Assembly (NCBI GenBank): GCA_033977485.1
Contig: CM066997.1
Location: 80,198,634 to 80,262,633 of the forward strand
DNA length: 64,000 bases
Direction: 5' to 3'
Source of the DNA: Hydrangea macrophylla
Lineage: Eukaryota; Streptophyta; Magnoliopsida; Cornales; Hydrangeaceae
Part shown: one piece after another, positions 23,343 to 35,520 of the stretch
Layout of the letters: the number at the start of each line of letters is the position of its first letter
Position numbering within the stretch: the first letter of the stretch is position 1
The notes under the pieces: model-generated
What the model was told of the DNA's origin: nothing
Seen by the model: only the letters and a program-made list of their open reading frames with translations
Databases searched by the model: none
Position numbers and translations under genes: made by a program

Positions 23343-25600
23343 TTAGTCACATGGGTATTTTGGTCATTTGTACCTGTGATGTTAGACTTGACCTGAAATT
23401 CAAAAATGAGATTTTTGGACAGAAAGGAGAGTGTGCTCAAAGGATTCACTGGTATGGTTAGTGAGATATAGCAGCTTATGCAAGTGGTACCACGTGCTTT
23501 AAGAGTTTTACCTAATCACTTACTATAAATAGAACATGTTAGGTTTTATTTTCATAAGTTTTCAATCTTTCTCTCTCTATATCTCTCTCCTCTCTCTCTA
23601 AGACCTCAAAACCTTGAAACCCTAGAAGCTTAGGGATAAAACCCTTGGTATCATCTAGATTCGGCGATTTTCGGACAAATCTCCGTGCATTAAAGTTACT
23701 CCTTACGACGAGGAGCACGCGTGGACACCAAAGTTTCTCCCATCCGACTACTTTTCTCGGTTAGGAAAATTTTAAGAATCCAAGGTAGTTCATATAACTC
23801 TCTAATATAGTATATTATATGAAAACTAAGCTAAATCCAAAATACTTCGAAGTTTGGAATACGTCTGGTGTATTATAAATCCAAACCTATCTTTCTTGAA
23901 TATTTGCTTAAGTGCTATGCGTTCTTGGTGTTTACGTGTTTTCTTCCTTTATGATTAAGTGTAAGCATGTGCTTGAATGGAAGTTGAAACCATGTCTATG
24001 AGCTTAATTTAAGTTTTGATAAATATGCTTAGACTATACTTCATACCTTTGGTTATATTTGAAGTTATGAAATATTATTTTTATACTGGTTTTGTTAGCA
24101 TATTATTACTTATTGACATTTCATAGCATGAGATTTGTATGACTATGGTTGTGAGCATAACACATGCATAAACATAAAAATGCACGAAAAGGATTTTGGG
24201 TGAAAGACCTCCTCCATGTGTGGGGCTTTCGATTTAAAAAGGGGAAGATCTCCATGCGAGGGACTTTTGGATTTTAAAGATCATGAAAAACCTCCGCAAG
24301 AGGATTTTGATTTGAAGTTTAGATAATCCCGGTTGTAGGTGTGAAATGTGAGGTTTGGATCCATTAATTAGGAACGCGATCTCCTGGTCTTGCAAACTAT
24401 AGGAATCATAAGCTAAAGACCCGTATGAGGTGGCTCAAGGCCCCCATAGCGTGGTGGCCCATAGACCGGGTGCTGTGTTAAGAGTGAGTATTTAAAAAAT
24501 ACACGAAAGGCCTACGGGCAACATCTTCTTGCTTCGGTAATAAATCATTGCATTCATGCACTCACTCATGTAATCCACGATAACATTGGATTAGTAAAGA
24601 CCCCTTTTGTGGAGAGTTTTGTTCTAATGTAATACATAGCTCATTTGGTGTAATTTTGCTCAATTTAAAACCTTCATGCCTAGGTTCAAATTATAATAGT
24701 TACATGTGTTGATATTGCAAGTTATGTATTCATGTAGTAGTTTTGTTATCGGACACTTGTTAGTCCGCTTTCCTCAAAACATGTATATTTGATTTCCTCA
24801 AAACCTGTTAGGGCTTATTATATTCGTATCGGCATGTAATCGTGGCCTAAGTCACTATGCTCGTACAAAGCTTGCATGTCTTACTATTATTATTTAGACT
24901 TTAACATACCATCTATAGTGTGCTTGATTTGGAAGGGTGTCCCCTAACTCCCACTTCCCTTTTATTTGAATTGAATTCATCCGCTTGGGAGTAAAGTGGG
25001 GTGAACATAGGGAATTTAGTGCTGCAGAGCCTTCTGCAACTACAATCCAGTCGACTAATTAGGAGTCCAGTTGATTGAATTCTATAACCAAGAAGTTTGG
25101 ACTCTCTATATTTTTTAAAACATTCGACCGGGTGGCCCTAGTTGACTGAAAATTTCATGCCCCAGGCGACTGGATTTATTCCAGTCGATCGGGTCAGATG
25201 TTTTATAAATTCTCTGCTTGAAAACCCGTCAACCAAACCCTTTTGTTAGTTGACTGGATTGTGCTGTTAAAATTAATGCTCTCAGTATCTTGCAGAACTA
25301 GTCTTCCGATGCCCCAATCAGTCGGTTGGATCTTCAGATTTTCAAGGTTTCTAGTTTTAAGTTTTAATTGGACTATTAAGTTACTTAACCACCCTGACTC
25401 CTCCTTTTCTGGGAGTTGGGGCGATACAGAATGGTATCAGAGCTTAACCGGGTTTGAATACTTTGGGATGAAGGGTATTCATTGAACATTGTATATGTGC
25501 TAGGAGACATCTTATTTGCATTTGACTGTCTTTCTGGTCATTTTGCGTTTTATTAAATCATCCCTTTCTTCTTCTTCTTTTTTTATTTGTGGCATTAGTT

Positions 25601-26830
25601 ATGTCACCGAGTACTAGAGCTCGTGCTCCCAACATCGGTTGCATCTGTACTGGCACGAGGAAGAGGTCAAGGTAGAGTCCGTGGGGGCCATGGAGGCCGA
25701 GGAGTTGTGGAAGAAGATTCCCCCAATTCATCAGGCATATGGAAGCTCCCTGTGGGACCCTAGTTACTCCAAGCTATGGCAGATGCCATGAGGGACGTTA
25801 CGAGAGCTGTTTGTGATGAGATTCCTCTGCCTCCTTCACCCCGTTCTCCGAGGAGAGATACGAATCCACCTTTAGGCCCCGATACTCCTGAGTCCCGTCA
25901 CCGACTGGTGATGAGGCATTTTGAGCGCCATAATCCATCTACCTTTGCGGGAGGACCTGATCCAATGATAGTCGAAGATTGGCTCTAAAGGATAAACCGT
26001 ATCTTCATCTATATTAATCTATGGGAGGATGCCACATGCATTAATGTCGCTTCCTTCATGTTCATCGAAGAAGCTATTCATTGGTGGGACACCACTATTT
26101 TGGCCAACCCTTTGGCTAGAATGACTTGGGTCAGTTTTGAACGTCTTTTTCTAGAAAAGTAGTTCTCTAGATCTTTGTGTGATGCGAAGAGGACTGAATT
26201 CTTTTAACTCACTCAAGGGGAGATAACGTTGGAATATGAGACCCATTTTTCCACCTTGGCACGTTTTGCCTTAGCTCAACTCACCGATGATAAGTTCAAG
26301 GTGGCACAGTTTGAATCGGAATATGAGACTCATTTATCCACCTTGGCACGTTTTGCCTCAGCTCAACTCACCGATGATAAGTTCAAGGTGGCACAGTTTG
26401 AAGGCAGTCTGAAGCCTTACATTCAGAGGGGCTTAGCGGCCTTCGATATTACAAGCTTTGTGGAAGCTTTGACTCGAGTCTTTTCTGTTGAGAGCAAAGA
26501 CACGCAACTGAAGAAGAGTAGTGAAATGATTCCTCCAGCAAAGAGGAATAAGCCCAGTTTCTCCAATCAGCCTTAGAAGAAATGGAAACAGGAACATTCT
26601 TTTACTCCGGCACCCCAACCTCAACAAAGGTCCTTTCAGTCTAGATAGAAGACTTCCTTTGGAGGTTCTTAGTATCCGAGCAAGTTTTGCAGAGGAAATT
26701 CTTCTAATGCAAGGACATGCCACCATTATGAGGATCCAAGCCACTTCATCCAGAATTGTCCCCATCCTCCTAAATTGACAGATTCTTAAGGATCGACAGC
26801 GTTTCGATCACTTCCACCACCACAATCTTT
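25601..26830 (+). pseudogene. gag of chromovirus 1 with an internal 87-bp duplication
   Basis: The frame opens at ATG 25601 (SPSTRARAP), followed by an RG-rich stretch in another frame. The retrotransposon gag core follows: ESRHRLVMRHFERHNPSTFAGG at about 25890 and EEAIHWWDT at about 26070. Several stops and shifts interrupt it. A 29-codon segment beginning YETHFSTLARF is tandemly duplicated in frame at 26232-26318 and 26319-26405. A degenerate zinc knuckle (CHHYEDPSHFIQNCP) lies at about 26716; the CX2CX4HX4C pattern has lost one cysteine. Gag normally forms the particle that packages element RNA. Confidence 0.8.
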
Positions 26831-26929
26831 GGCCCCATCTTCTCAGAGTGTCTAGCAGAACTTTGGTAAAGGGCACATCATAATCAGGGTAACCGTGGGG
26901 GTCATCAATCTTAGGCTTAGGGCAGTAAT

Positions 26930-27056
26930 TATGCACTTCCCATTCTTGATCTGATTCTGCCAGAAGCAGCAGTATCTTTGGTGATTCGAGATACCGTTCC
27001 ATTGTTTAATTCTTGGGCATCCATCTTATTTGATACGAATGCATCTCATTCATTCA
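26930..27056 (+). pseudogene. Protease N-terminus of chromovirus 1, truncated
   Basis: The peptide ILFDTNASHSFIS corresponds to the aspartic protease active-site region of gypsy elements (usually a D-T/S-G triad). Here the glycine position is Asn. The frame ends at about 27056, where an antisense retroelement fragment begins, so the rest of the protease is missing. Confidence 0.7.
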
Positions 27057-28510
27057 TATCATTCGGATATATATCGACTACTGTACCCAGACAAGGTGCC
27101 ACCGAGGAGCCATCAGAAGTACTGTAGTTGGTAAAGCAATCTGTGAAAATGTCTAAAGCGTGGTTCTTGGCCAGTTGACGAACCTCTCTGCATCGATTTT
27201 GTGGAGGGGAAGCATCAAGAAATGATTTCTTGGCCTTGGAAGGCGTAGCCAAAGTTGTTTTAGGGGCCATGTTAGGGAAAAAGATGATTAGGCTCGCCAG
27301 AGAAGATGAAGTCTAGAGAGAGAAGCTCTGCTTTTAGAGAGAGGCAGAAGAGGTGAATGTTTGGGAAAGTGAAGATTTTTTGCAATCATCTCATATATAT
27401 ATAAGTTGGGTATTAAATAAGAAATGACCGACACGCTTCTCGAGAACTGCCAATTCCTGCATATGAGACATATGGCAATTTTTAAAATTTAAAAGGTCAC
27501 ACCAATTAATGTCATAAATTTGACATGACCTTTTGGGGGACAATAGTTTGCACCCAAAAACTGCCAAGGATTTTGGTGCCCGATAAAGGGGAGAACAGGG
27601 AGCCCCATGGCCCATATGAGAGCCATTGTAAGACGTCGGGCTTGAGAAATAAGGGGAAATTAGAATTGGTCAAGGAGTTGAATCAATCATATAGGATGAG
27701 AATGTAGAGCCCGATGGTAAGGGGGTTAAAAAGACAGTACGATCGGGCATCTTATCTTGGGAAGGTATGTAGGGTCAGGGTTCCAGCCCGATGGGTCAAA
27801 AACATACATATTATCGTCACCAGGCTCGAACAAACAGGAAGAAACGTTAAAGGCAGGAAATCAAGCCCAAGTGGTAGGAAGTGTATGCATAGTCCTCATC
27901 GGGGTCATGTATTGTAATTGGCAAGGCCTAGTAGATTAAGTGGATTAGCCTGACGAAGAAGAAACTAGCCCGATGGCTTAACCAGCGAGGTGGTTCTGTC
28001 CTTATCCATCAAGGCAGATGTTATCCTAAAATTAAGGGAAAAGAGTCTATTTAGGAATGGGTTGATTCAAATCTAGATGGATATGGAAGGACAATCCCAA
28101 AGATTATGGGATTGTTTCAATTAAGATAAGGATATGGAAAGAGATTCAAGTTAGGAAGGATTCTGTCTTGCTTGGGGCGTAATTCAGGGAGACCTTACCA
28201 TATCATGATTCTCCAAGGCTGCTATAAATATGGGAGCAGGCCTACGTACAAAGGGACCCCGTGTCTCAATCGAAAACTGTATCCAAAAGCATCCCACAGC
28301 ATTCAAAGCACTCAACTTTGCGTTCTTAAGCTCTTAGTACCCATAGCAATAGGTCTGTTCCTCTTATTATTTTCTGTTTTCAATCTTTCTTGAACAATCA
28401 AAGCCTGTTCTGATCCTGTTCGTTAATTCTTTTGTGGTTATTTTCCAAACGTTTAATAAAATAACATGCTTTATTACTTGTTTGTGATTATTTACCTGGT
28501 AAACTCATCA
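27057..28510 (-). mobile_element. Antisense fragment of the PMD-type LTR element
   Basis: A complete LTR copy lies at 27534-28510; on the plus strand it ends CTGGTAAACTCATCA. The leader follows at 27271-27533, then the first 68 codons of the PMD ORF (27270 down to about 27060), starting MAPKTTLATP and containing PPQNRCREVRQLAK and DIFTDCFTNYST. These match the start of the ORF at 52341 residue for residue at many positions. The fragment stops where the chromovirus 1 protease begins. It therefore replaces the missing protease and RT core of chromovirus 1. Confidence 0.8.
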
Positions 28511-28722
28511 TCACTAGACTAGTGTGCTTCAGTGCTATTTAGGGACCTTTAGGTGAGGGTACTTTCCTACTCACCTTTCATAATCATCCTTTTAGAATTC
28601 ATATTTCAAAGCCTTGAGCATCACTCACTCAAGTACTTTAGGAAATTAGTTTGCACACACCGAGCCCGTTTGGCTCTGGCACGCCCGCACACAAACTACA
28701 GCAAACACTCGCCTACTTGGGA
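28511..28722. other. Unassigned sequence at the insertion junction
   Basis: About 210 bases lie between the end of the antisense LTR and the point where chromovirus RT sequence resumes. It contains CACACACCGAGCCCG and CACGCCCGCACACAAAC, which fit neither neighbour. It may be part of another element left after a deletion. Confidence 0.35.
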
Positions 28723-29400
28723 GCTCCATGAGGAGCATTTGCATATTACTTTACAAACCTTACGAGGACATCGACTCTTTGGCAAACTTTCCAAGTGTTA
28801 GTTTTGGTTATCGGAAGTTAAATTCTTGGGTAGATGGTTTCGAGCAGCGGTGTGATGGTGGATTCCCCTAAGATTGAAGCCATGTTAGATTGGCAGTCAC
28901 CACAGAACATGTTTAAAATTCATAGTTTCTTGGGTCTAGCGGGTTATTATCGCTGCTTTGTGAAAGACTTCTCTCGTGTTACCTCTCCTTTGACAAAGAT
29001 TACTCGTAAGGAGGTGAAGTTCGTATGGATCAAGGAATACGAGGAAAGTTTTCAACTTCTAAAAACTCGTTTGACTTCAGCACCCATTCTTATCATTCCT
29101 GAGAGGGAAGTTGGTTATGCCTTTTTTAGTGATGCTTCTCTGAGTGGTTTAGGTTGTGTCCTTAAGCAAGAAGGCAAAGTTGTCAGCTATGGTTCAAGGC
29201 AATTGAAACCCCACGAACAGAATTATCCGACTTAGGATCTACAACTTGTTATTGTAGTTTTTGCATTAAAGAGTTGGCAACATTATTTGTATAGAGAGTA
29301 TTTTGAAGTTTTATCTAATCATAAGAGTCTTAAGTATATCTTCACTCAGCGTGATCTAAATGTTGGTCAACGACGTTGGATGGAATATCTCGAAGATTAA
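28723..29400 (+). pseudogene. RT C-terminus and RNase H of chromovirus 1
   Basis: The sequence resumes after the RT catalytic motif with EEHLHITLQTL, then [17 protein letters not shown], the RT connection region. RNase H follows: [15 protein letters not shown] contains its first Asp, then [16 protein letters not shown] and DLQLVIVVFALKSWQHYLY. A TAG occurs at about 29233 and another stop near 29398. The reverse transcriptase palm (fingers, FSKIDL-type and YXDD-type motifs) is missing. Confidence 0.85.
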
Positions 29401-31074
29401 GATTTTAATTTGCAGTATCATCCGGGAAAGGCTAACGTTGTAGTAGATACCCTTAGCCCTAAGACTCGAACTTCTTTGGCTAGTTTAGCCATTCATGAAT
29501 GCAAGATGATGGGGAATCTTAGTGACATTCACTTATATTTGAATAGTTATGGAAATCATGCCTCTTTGTGTTCCGTGATTATACAACCCACTCTTGTGCA
29601 TCAAGTTATCGGTATGCAGAAGTCCGATGATGAGGCCTTATTCTTGAGTACCCGTCTGTCTAGTGGTGAGATTTTAGAAGGGTGGTCTTTTCATTCCGAT
29701 CGTGGATTGAAGTACCATAACTATTTATTTGTTCCTTCGCCGATCCGTGATCTGGTCCTAAAGGAATTTCATCACTCTCCTTTGGCAGTTCATCCGGGAG
29801 GAACCAAGATGTACCATGACCTTCATCGTCAATTTTGGTGGAAGGGTTTTAAAGCGTGACTTCGCTAGTTTTGTTTCTCGTTGTTTGACTTGTCAACAGG
29901 TTAAAGCCAAACATCTTCGACCTCTGGGTTTGTTGTAACCCTTAACTATTTCCAGAGTGGAAATAGGAGCATGTGACCATGGACTTTGTCATCGCACTCC
30001 CTAGATCACCTCATGGTTATGATGCCATTTGGGTAATTGTTGATCGTTTAACGAAATACGCTTATTTCTTGCCTATGCGATTAACTGACTCAGTGGAAGT
30101 TCTTAGTCGATTGTATATTCGGGAGATCGTTCGTCTCCATGGGGTTCCAGTTTCTATTGTTTCTGATCATGATCCGCGTTTCACTTCCTTGTTTTGTGAA
30201 AGTATCTAAAGGGCTTTGGGGACACAACTAATTTTGAGTACGTCTTTTTATCCTCAAACAGACGGCCAATCAGAGTGTACTATTCATATTTTAGAAGATA
30301 TGTCACGAGCGTGTATTATGGACTTCAAGGGTAGTTGGGAAGATCACTTATCGCTAGTTGAGTTTTCTTATAATAATAATAATTACCAAGTGAGTATCCA
30401 GATGGCACCTTTTGAGGCCTTGTATGGCCGACCTTGTCGTTCACCAGTGTGTTGGACGAAAGTTGGCCGGGGAAGCAGCCTTGCTAGGACCAGACTTAGT
30501 TCATGAAACCACCGAGAAAATTAAGATTATTTAAGAACGTCTACTCACCGCTCAAAGTCGAAAGAAAAACTACGAGGACAAACATAGAAGACTGTTAGTA
30601 TTCGAGGTTGGAGACCACGTTTTTCTCCGAGTCTCTCTTCGACGTGGAGTTCTACGTTTTGGGCAAGACAAGAAGATGTCTCCTTGTTTTATTGGACCTT
30701 TTAAGATCCTTGAACAAATTAGAGAAGTTGCCTACTGATTGGCTTTGTCTCCTCAATTATCCAACATTCATAATGTCTTTCATATTTGAATGTTTCGAAA
30801 GTACGAACTAGATAGGTCACATATCTTGGATTAGAAGGAGTTACCTTTACAAGATGATGCATCCTATGAAGAACAACCTATTAAAACTTTGGAGGCTAAC
30901 GAACTCATTCTTCGAGGGAGAACTATATCCCTAGTGCCGGTCTTGTGATGATACCATGGGACCAAGGAGACTACATGGGAAAATGAGAAGTAGATTTGCA
31001 AGTGGTATCCTCACTTGTTTCAGAATTGAGGTACGATACGAATTCGTGAGCGAAATTCTTTTAAGGGAGTAGAC
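29401..31074 (+). pseudogene. Integrase and chromodomain of chromovirus 1
   Basis: The integrase zinc-binding region is around HHSPLAVHPGGTKMYHDLH (29772) and CLTCQQVKAKH. The catalytic core keeps its first Asp in [18 protein letters not shown] (29975), its second in [10 protein letters not shown] (30156), and the QTDGQSE region with Glu (30258). Stops and shifts occur near 29857, 30207 and 30500. The tail has FIGPFKILEQI and then a degenerate chromodomain, YEEQPIKTLEANELILR with a later TTWENEK (30868-31000). A polypurine tract, TTTTAAGGGAGTAGAC, precedes the 3' LTR at 31075. Confidence 0.85.
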
Positions 31075-33324
31075 TGTAATAACCTGCATGTTTATTTGTG
31101 ATTAAGTGTTAGTTTACCTTAATTGAGCATTTAAATACTTTATATGAAAATAAAGACTAATTTGAAACTTTTCTGAAAATGAGTCATAAGGGTATTTTGG
31201 TCATTTGTACCTGTGATGTTAGACTTGACATAGAATTCGAAAATGAGATTTTTGGACTAAAAGGAGCGTGTGCTCTAATGATTCAATACCTGTTTTTTAA
31301 ATTTATCGTAACTGGTACGGTTGGTGAGATATAGCAGCTTATGCAAGTGCTGCCACGTGCTTTAAGAGTTGTACCTAATCACTTACTATAAATAGAATAT
31401 GTTAGGTTTTATTTTCATAAGTTGTCAACTCTTTCTCTCTCTATATCTCTTTCTCCTCTCTCTCTAAGACCTCAAAACCTTGAAACCGTAGAAGCTTAGG
31501 GATAAAATCCTTGGTAACATCTAGATCTGGTGATCTCCGGACAAATCTCTGTGCATTAAAGTTACTCCTTACGATGAGGAGCATGCGTGGACACCAAAGT
31601 TTCTCCCATCCGATTACTTTTCTCGATTAGGAAAATTCTAGGAATCCAAGGTAGTTCATATAACTCTCGAATATAGTGTATTGTATGAAAACTAAGCTAA
31701 ATCCAAAATACTACGAAGTTTGGAGTATGTTTGGTGTGTTATAAATCCAAACCTATCTTTCTTGAATATTTGCTTAAGTGCTATGTGTTCTTGGTGTTTA
31801 TGTGTTTTCTTCCTTCATGATTAAGTTTACTTATATGCTTGAATGGAAGTTGAAAACATGTATCTGAGCTTTATTTAAGTTTTGATAAATATGCTTAGAC
31901 TACACTTCATACCTTTGGTTATATTTGAAGTTATGAAATATTATTTTTATGCTTGTTCTGTTAGCATATTATTGCTTATTGACATTTCATAGCATGAGAT
32001 TTGCATGACTATGGTTGTGAGCATAGCACGTGCATAAACATGAAAATGCATGAAAAGGATTTTGGGTGAAAGACCCCATGTGTGGGGCTTTCGATTAAAA
32101 AGGGGAAGATCTCCATGTGAGGGACTTTCGGATTTTAAAGATCATGGAAAATCTCCGCGAGTGGATTTTGATTTGAAGTTTAGATAATCCCATTTGTGGG
32201 TGTGAAATGTGAGATTTGGATCCATTAGGAACACGATCTCTTGGTCTTGCAAACCGTAGGAATCGTGAGCTAAAGACCCGTATGAGGTGGTTCAAGGCCC
32301 TTATAACGTGGTGGCCCATAGACCGGATGCTGTGTTAAGAGTGTGTCTTTAAAAAATACACGAAAGGCCTACGGGCAACATCTTCTTGCTTCGACAATAA
32401 ATCATTACATTCATGAATTCACTCATGTAATCCACGATAACATTGAATTATATGACTATGGGTCGTCGTGCTCATGAACGATGTTTAAATGATTTTCAGG
32501 TGAAATGGGCAAGGGTAAGGCCCTTGAATGATTGGTGGACTATAGTCTTAGTAAAGACCCCATGTGTGGGGAGTTTTGTTCTAATGTAATACATAACTAT
32601 TTAGTGTAATTTAGCTCAATTTGAAACCTTCATGCTTTGGTTCGAATTGTAATAGTTACATGTGTTGATATTGAAAGTTATGTATTTATGTGGTAGTTTT
32701 GTTATCGGACACTTGTTAGTCCGCTATGTATATTTGATTTTTTCAAAACCTGTTAGGACTTATTATATTCGTATCGGCATGTAATCTTGGGCTAAGCCAG
32801 TATGCTCGTACAAGCTTGCATGTTTTACTATTATTATTTATACTTTAACATGCCATCTATAGTGTGCTTGATTTGGAAGGGTGTCCTCTAACTTCCACTT
32901 CCCTTTATTTGAATTAAATTCATCCGCTTGGGAGTAAAGTGGGGTGAACATAGGGGATTTTGTGCTACAGAGCCTTCTGCTGCTACAATCCAGTCGACCG
33001 ATCAGAAGTCCAATCGATTGGATTCTGTACTCAAGACGTTTGCCTCTCTGTATTTATGAAAACAGTCGACTGAAAATTTCATTCCCCAATCGTCTGGATT
33101 TATTCTATTCGACTGGGTTAGATGTTTTATAAACTCTCTGTCAACTGGATTGGGCTGTTCAAATTATTGCTCTCAGTATCTTGCAGAACTAGTCGATGCC
33201 CCGATCAGTCGATTGGATCTTAAGATTTTCAAGGTTTCCTGTTTTAAAACGTTTTAATTGGAATATTAAGTTACTTAACCACCCCGACTCACCATATTCC
33301 GGGAGTTGGGGTGATACAAAATAT

Positions 33325-33628
33325 GCAAATGAAAAACATCAAATATGCAGATGACGAACACACCTATGATCATTTTCATAAGAAAGTAACTCAAAACAGA
33401 TTGTAACACTTATCCTAATCTTAATCCCATCGTTCAAACGTGAGGAAGACAAACAAAATTTTGAAATTGAGTAAAATAACGAAACTCCTTGATTTTAGCA
33501 AATAAATTTGAAAGTTGAGTAAAATAAGGAAACTCCTTGATTTTAGAAATATTTATTCTCTTATTCATGATCTCCATGCATTACGCTTGCCATAACCGTC
33601 ATTCACACGTCTAATTTGTGCTGATGGT

Positions 33629-33660
<32 letters not shown>

Positions 33661-35173
33661 GTATATCTAATCATATGGGCAATTTCAAATGCTCTAATAA
33701 CAAATTTCTCACTTTTTGAATGGACAAAATGTGAAATTTCTCACTTTTTGAATGAATATAATATGGAATTTCTATCAACTAAGTCACTTCTTCCAACAAG
33801 CTTATCACCAAATTCCCTGATTATCAACTAAATTTAACAACTTCGGTTTTTGAACATTGATGACTTTCCGACAAAAAGTCTATATTCCTTTGTAAAAAGT
33901 GAGAAATTCTGCAATAAGAGTCCCTATAAACAAAACAAATCACCATACATTACGATAAGGAAAAAAAATAAGATTACAGCTAGTGACGAATTACGCTACG
34001 TCACTTCTTCCAACAAGTTTACCACAAAAATCTCAGATTATCAACTGCATTTGACAACTTTGTATTTGGAACAGTTATGAATTTCTCAAAAAAAAAAAAG
34101 TTCATCTTACGTTTTGTCGAATTTCACTTTTTAATACCGTATTCCTTCATAAAAAGTGAGAAATTCTACGATAACTCTTCATTAAAATTCTCACATTTAT
34201 TCTACGAATCTTGAATCTCTACCACAATAGATGTTAATCCTTTCCTTCAAATCTAAACAAAATATTATACGAATTTTGAATTTAAAGATTGAATGTTCAT
34301 AAATCAAGAATCCTACTCTTTTCAACACAACCACCTTGATTTTAGGAATAAAACTCTCCACATCCAAAATCTCCTAAATTTTCGACTACCTTATCTGTAA
34401 CCACTGATTTTCAATCCCTAAAATGCACAAAGTTGTTCTATTATATATATATCTATATATATATATACAATGAAGGATATAGTTGTCCATACAGACCCTA
34501 TCAATTTGGGAAAAAAGGACTTAATACTGATTTACATCCTAATCAAGTATCAATTGCTATACTCAAAATTTGCACAGGATCAATTTCTATTAATGATGGG
34601 ATTAGGGACCAATTCTTATATTTCTAATACATATATTTAATTCAATTACCATATTATGTCTGTGTATATATATATATATTTAAATCTTAAAATTAGTTAC
34701 CATATTATGTGTGTGTATATATATTTCTATAAAGAATAATATAGGGATACTTTGGTCCTCAAAATAGGTGAGAGACTAATTCCTATATTAAGTTTAGAAA
34801 ATTGCCACTATACCCTTGTTTTGCGTTCACCTGGATGGTGGATGAAGATGTTTATGGTGGTGTTTATGTCCGATTTGAACTTCCTGTACATTCAAGTCCT
34901 GAAATTGGGGGAGAAATTTTGGGGAGTAATCTTGGGGAAGTAACGGTTTTGAAATGGGGGTGCAATTACTACAGTCTTTAGCTTTTAAGAGCCAACACAC
35001 GCGAATGAAGACAGGGGTATTTTTGGAACTGATAATATGCAAGGTACCTAATACAATACATTCTTAACCCAGGGACCTGCCCCCCAAAAATACTATACTA
35101 TGGGGATATAATACTAAAAAACCCAAATTAAACTCAAATAATCGAATAATGGGACTATTTTACCAAATTTCTA
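33325..35173. other. Intergenic with a second AAATTTCTCAC cluster
   Basis: CA/TA microsatellites lie at 33630-33665 and 34441-34470. Between 33700 and 34200 the words AATTTCTCACTTTTT and AAAGTGAGAAATTCT recur in both orientations, like the 17.7-kb cluster. The segment TTTGGTCCTCAAAATAGGTGAG (34751) is an inverted match to TTTGAGGACCAAAATACCCC at 19200, so the two regions probably belong to one element family. No gene is recognised. Confidence 0.45.
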
Positions 35174-35182
35174 TTTATTTTT

Positions 35183-35377
35183 GAGTAATACTTGGGACAC
35201 AACCAAAAGACACAATCTTGGGACACAATCTCCATTTTGTATCTATCTCTCTCTTGACGGGCCCTATAGTGTCAGTAGACCCCACAATACCCACTAGGAC
35301 CACTAGGAGAGAGATAAACATAAAATAGAAATTATGTCCTAAAATTGTGTCTTTTGGTTGTGTCCTAAATATTACTC
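35183..35377. mobile_element. 195-bp Mutator-type MITE
   Basis: The terminal inverted repeats start GAGTAATACTTGGGACACAA (left) and GAGTAATATTTAGGACACAA (right, read inward) and extend about 45 bp. A perfect 9-bp target duplication, tttattttt, is at 35174-35182 and 35378-35386. The interior is non-coding and has its own weak inverted repeat (CCCTATAGTG and CACTAGGA). The 9-bp TSD supports Mutator-like ancestry. Confidence 0.85.
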
Positions 35378-35437
35378 TTTATTTTTCTTTATTCAAAAAT
35401 TTCTGCCATACCCTTCTACTAGCATAGACCATGAAAG

Positions 35438-35520
35438 GGAGAGAGAGAGAGAGATGCAGGCAGGTCCGCAGGTGTGCCAAGTCCTATTGGTGAGAGAGAG
35501 AGAGAGAGAGATGCAGGCAG
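35438..35520. repeat. (GA)n tracts and duplicated ATGCAGGCAG flank
   Basis: GA runs lie at 35438-35453 and 35491-35510. Each is followed by GATGCAGGCAG, and the first copy continues with AGGTGTGCCAAGTCCT. The same words occur once at 42881-42911 on the far side of the viral block. This is the left edge of the endogenous pararetrovirus. Confidence 0.8.

Larger units (their letters stand above)
20177..33318 (+). mobile_element. Chromovirus 1 (Ty3/gypsy), nested and decayed
   Basis: The 5' LTR is 20177-25428, split by a 3.06-kb insertion and about 2.19 kb without it. The 3' LTR is 31075-33318. Both start TGTAATAACCTGCATG and end with a GATACA terminus. The sequence aaatat flanks both outer ends (20171-20176 and 33319-33324). 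The primer site TGGTATCAGAGC is at 25432-25443. The TATA box TATAAATA is at about 23525 in the 5' LTR and about 31388 in the 3' LTR. The order gag-PR-(RT)-RH-INT and a C-terminal chromodomain place it among plant chromoviruses, most like the Tekay/Del group. It cannot be autonomous: the frames are full of stops and the RT core is missing. Confidence 0.9.
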
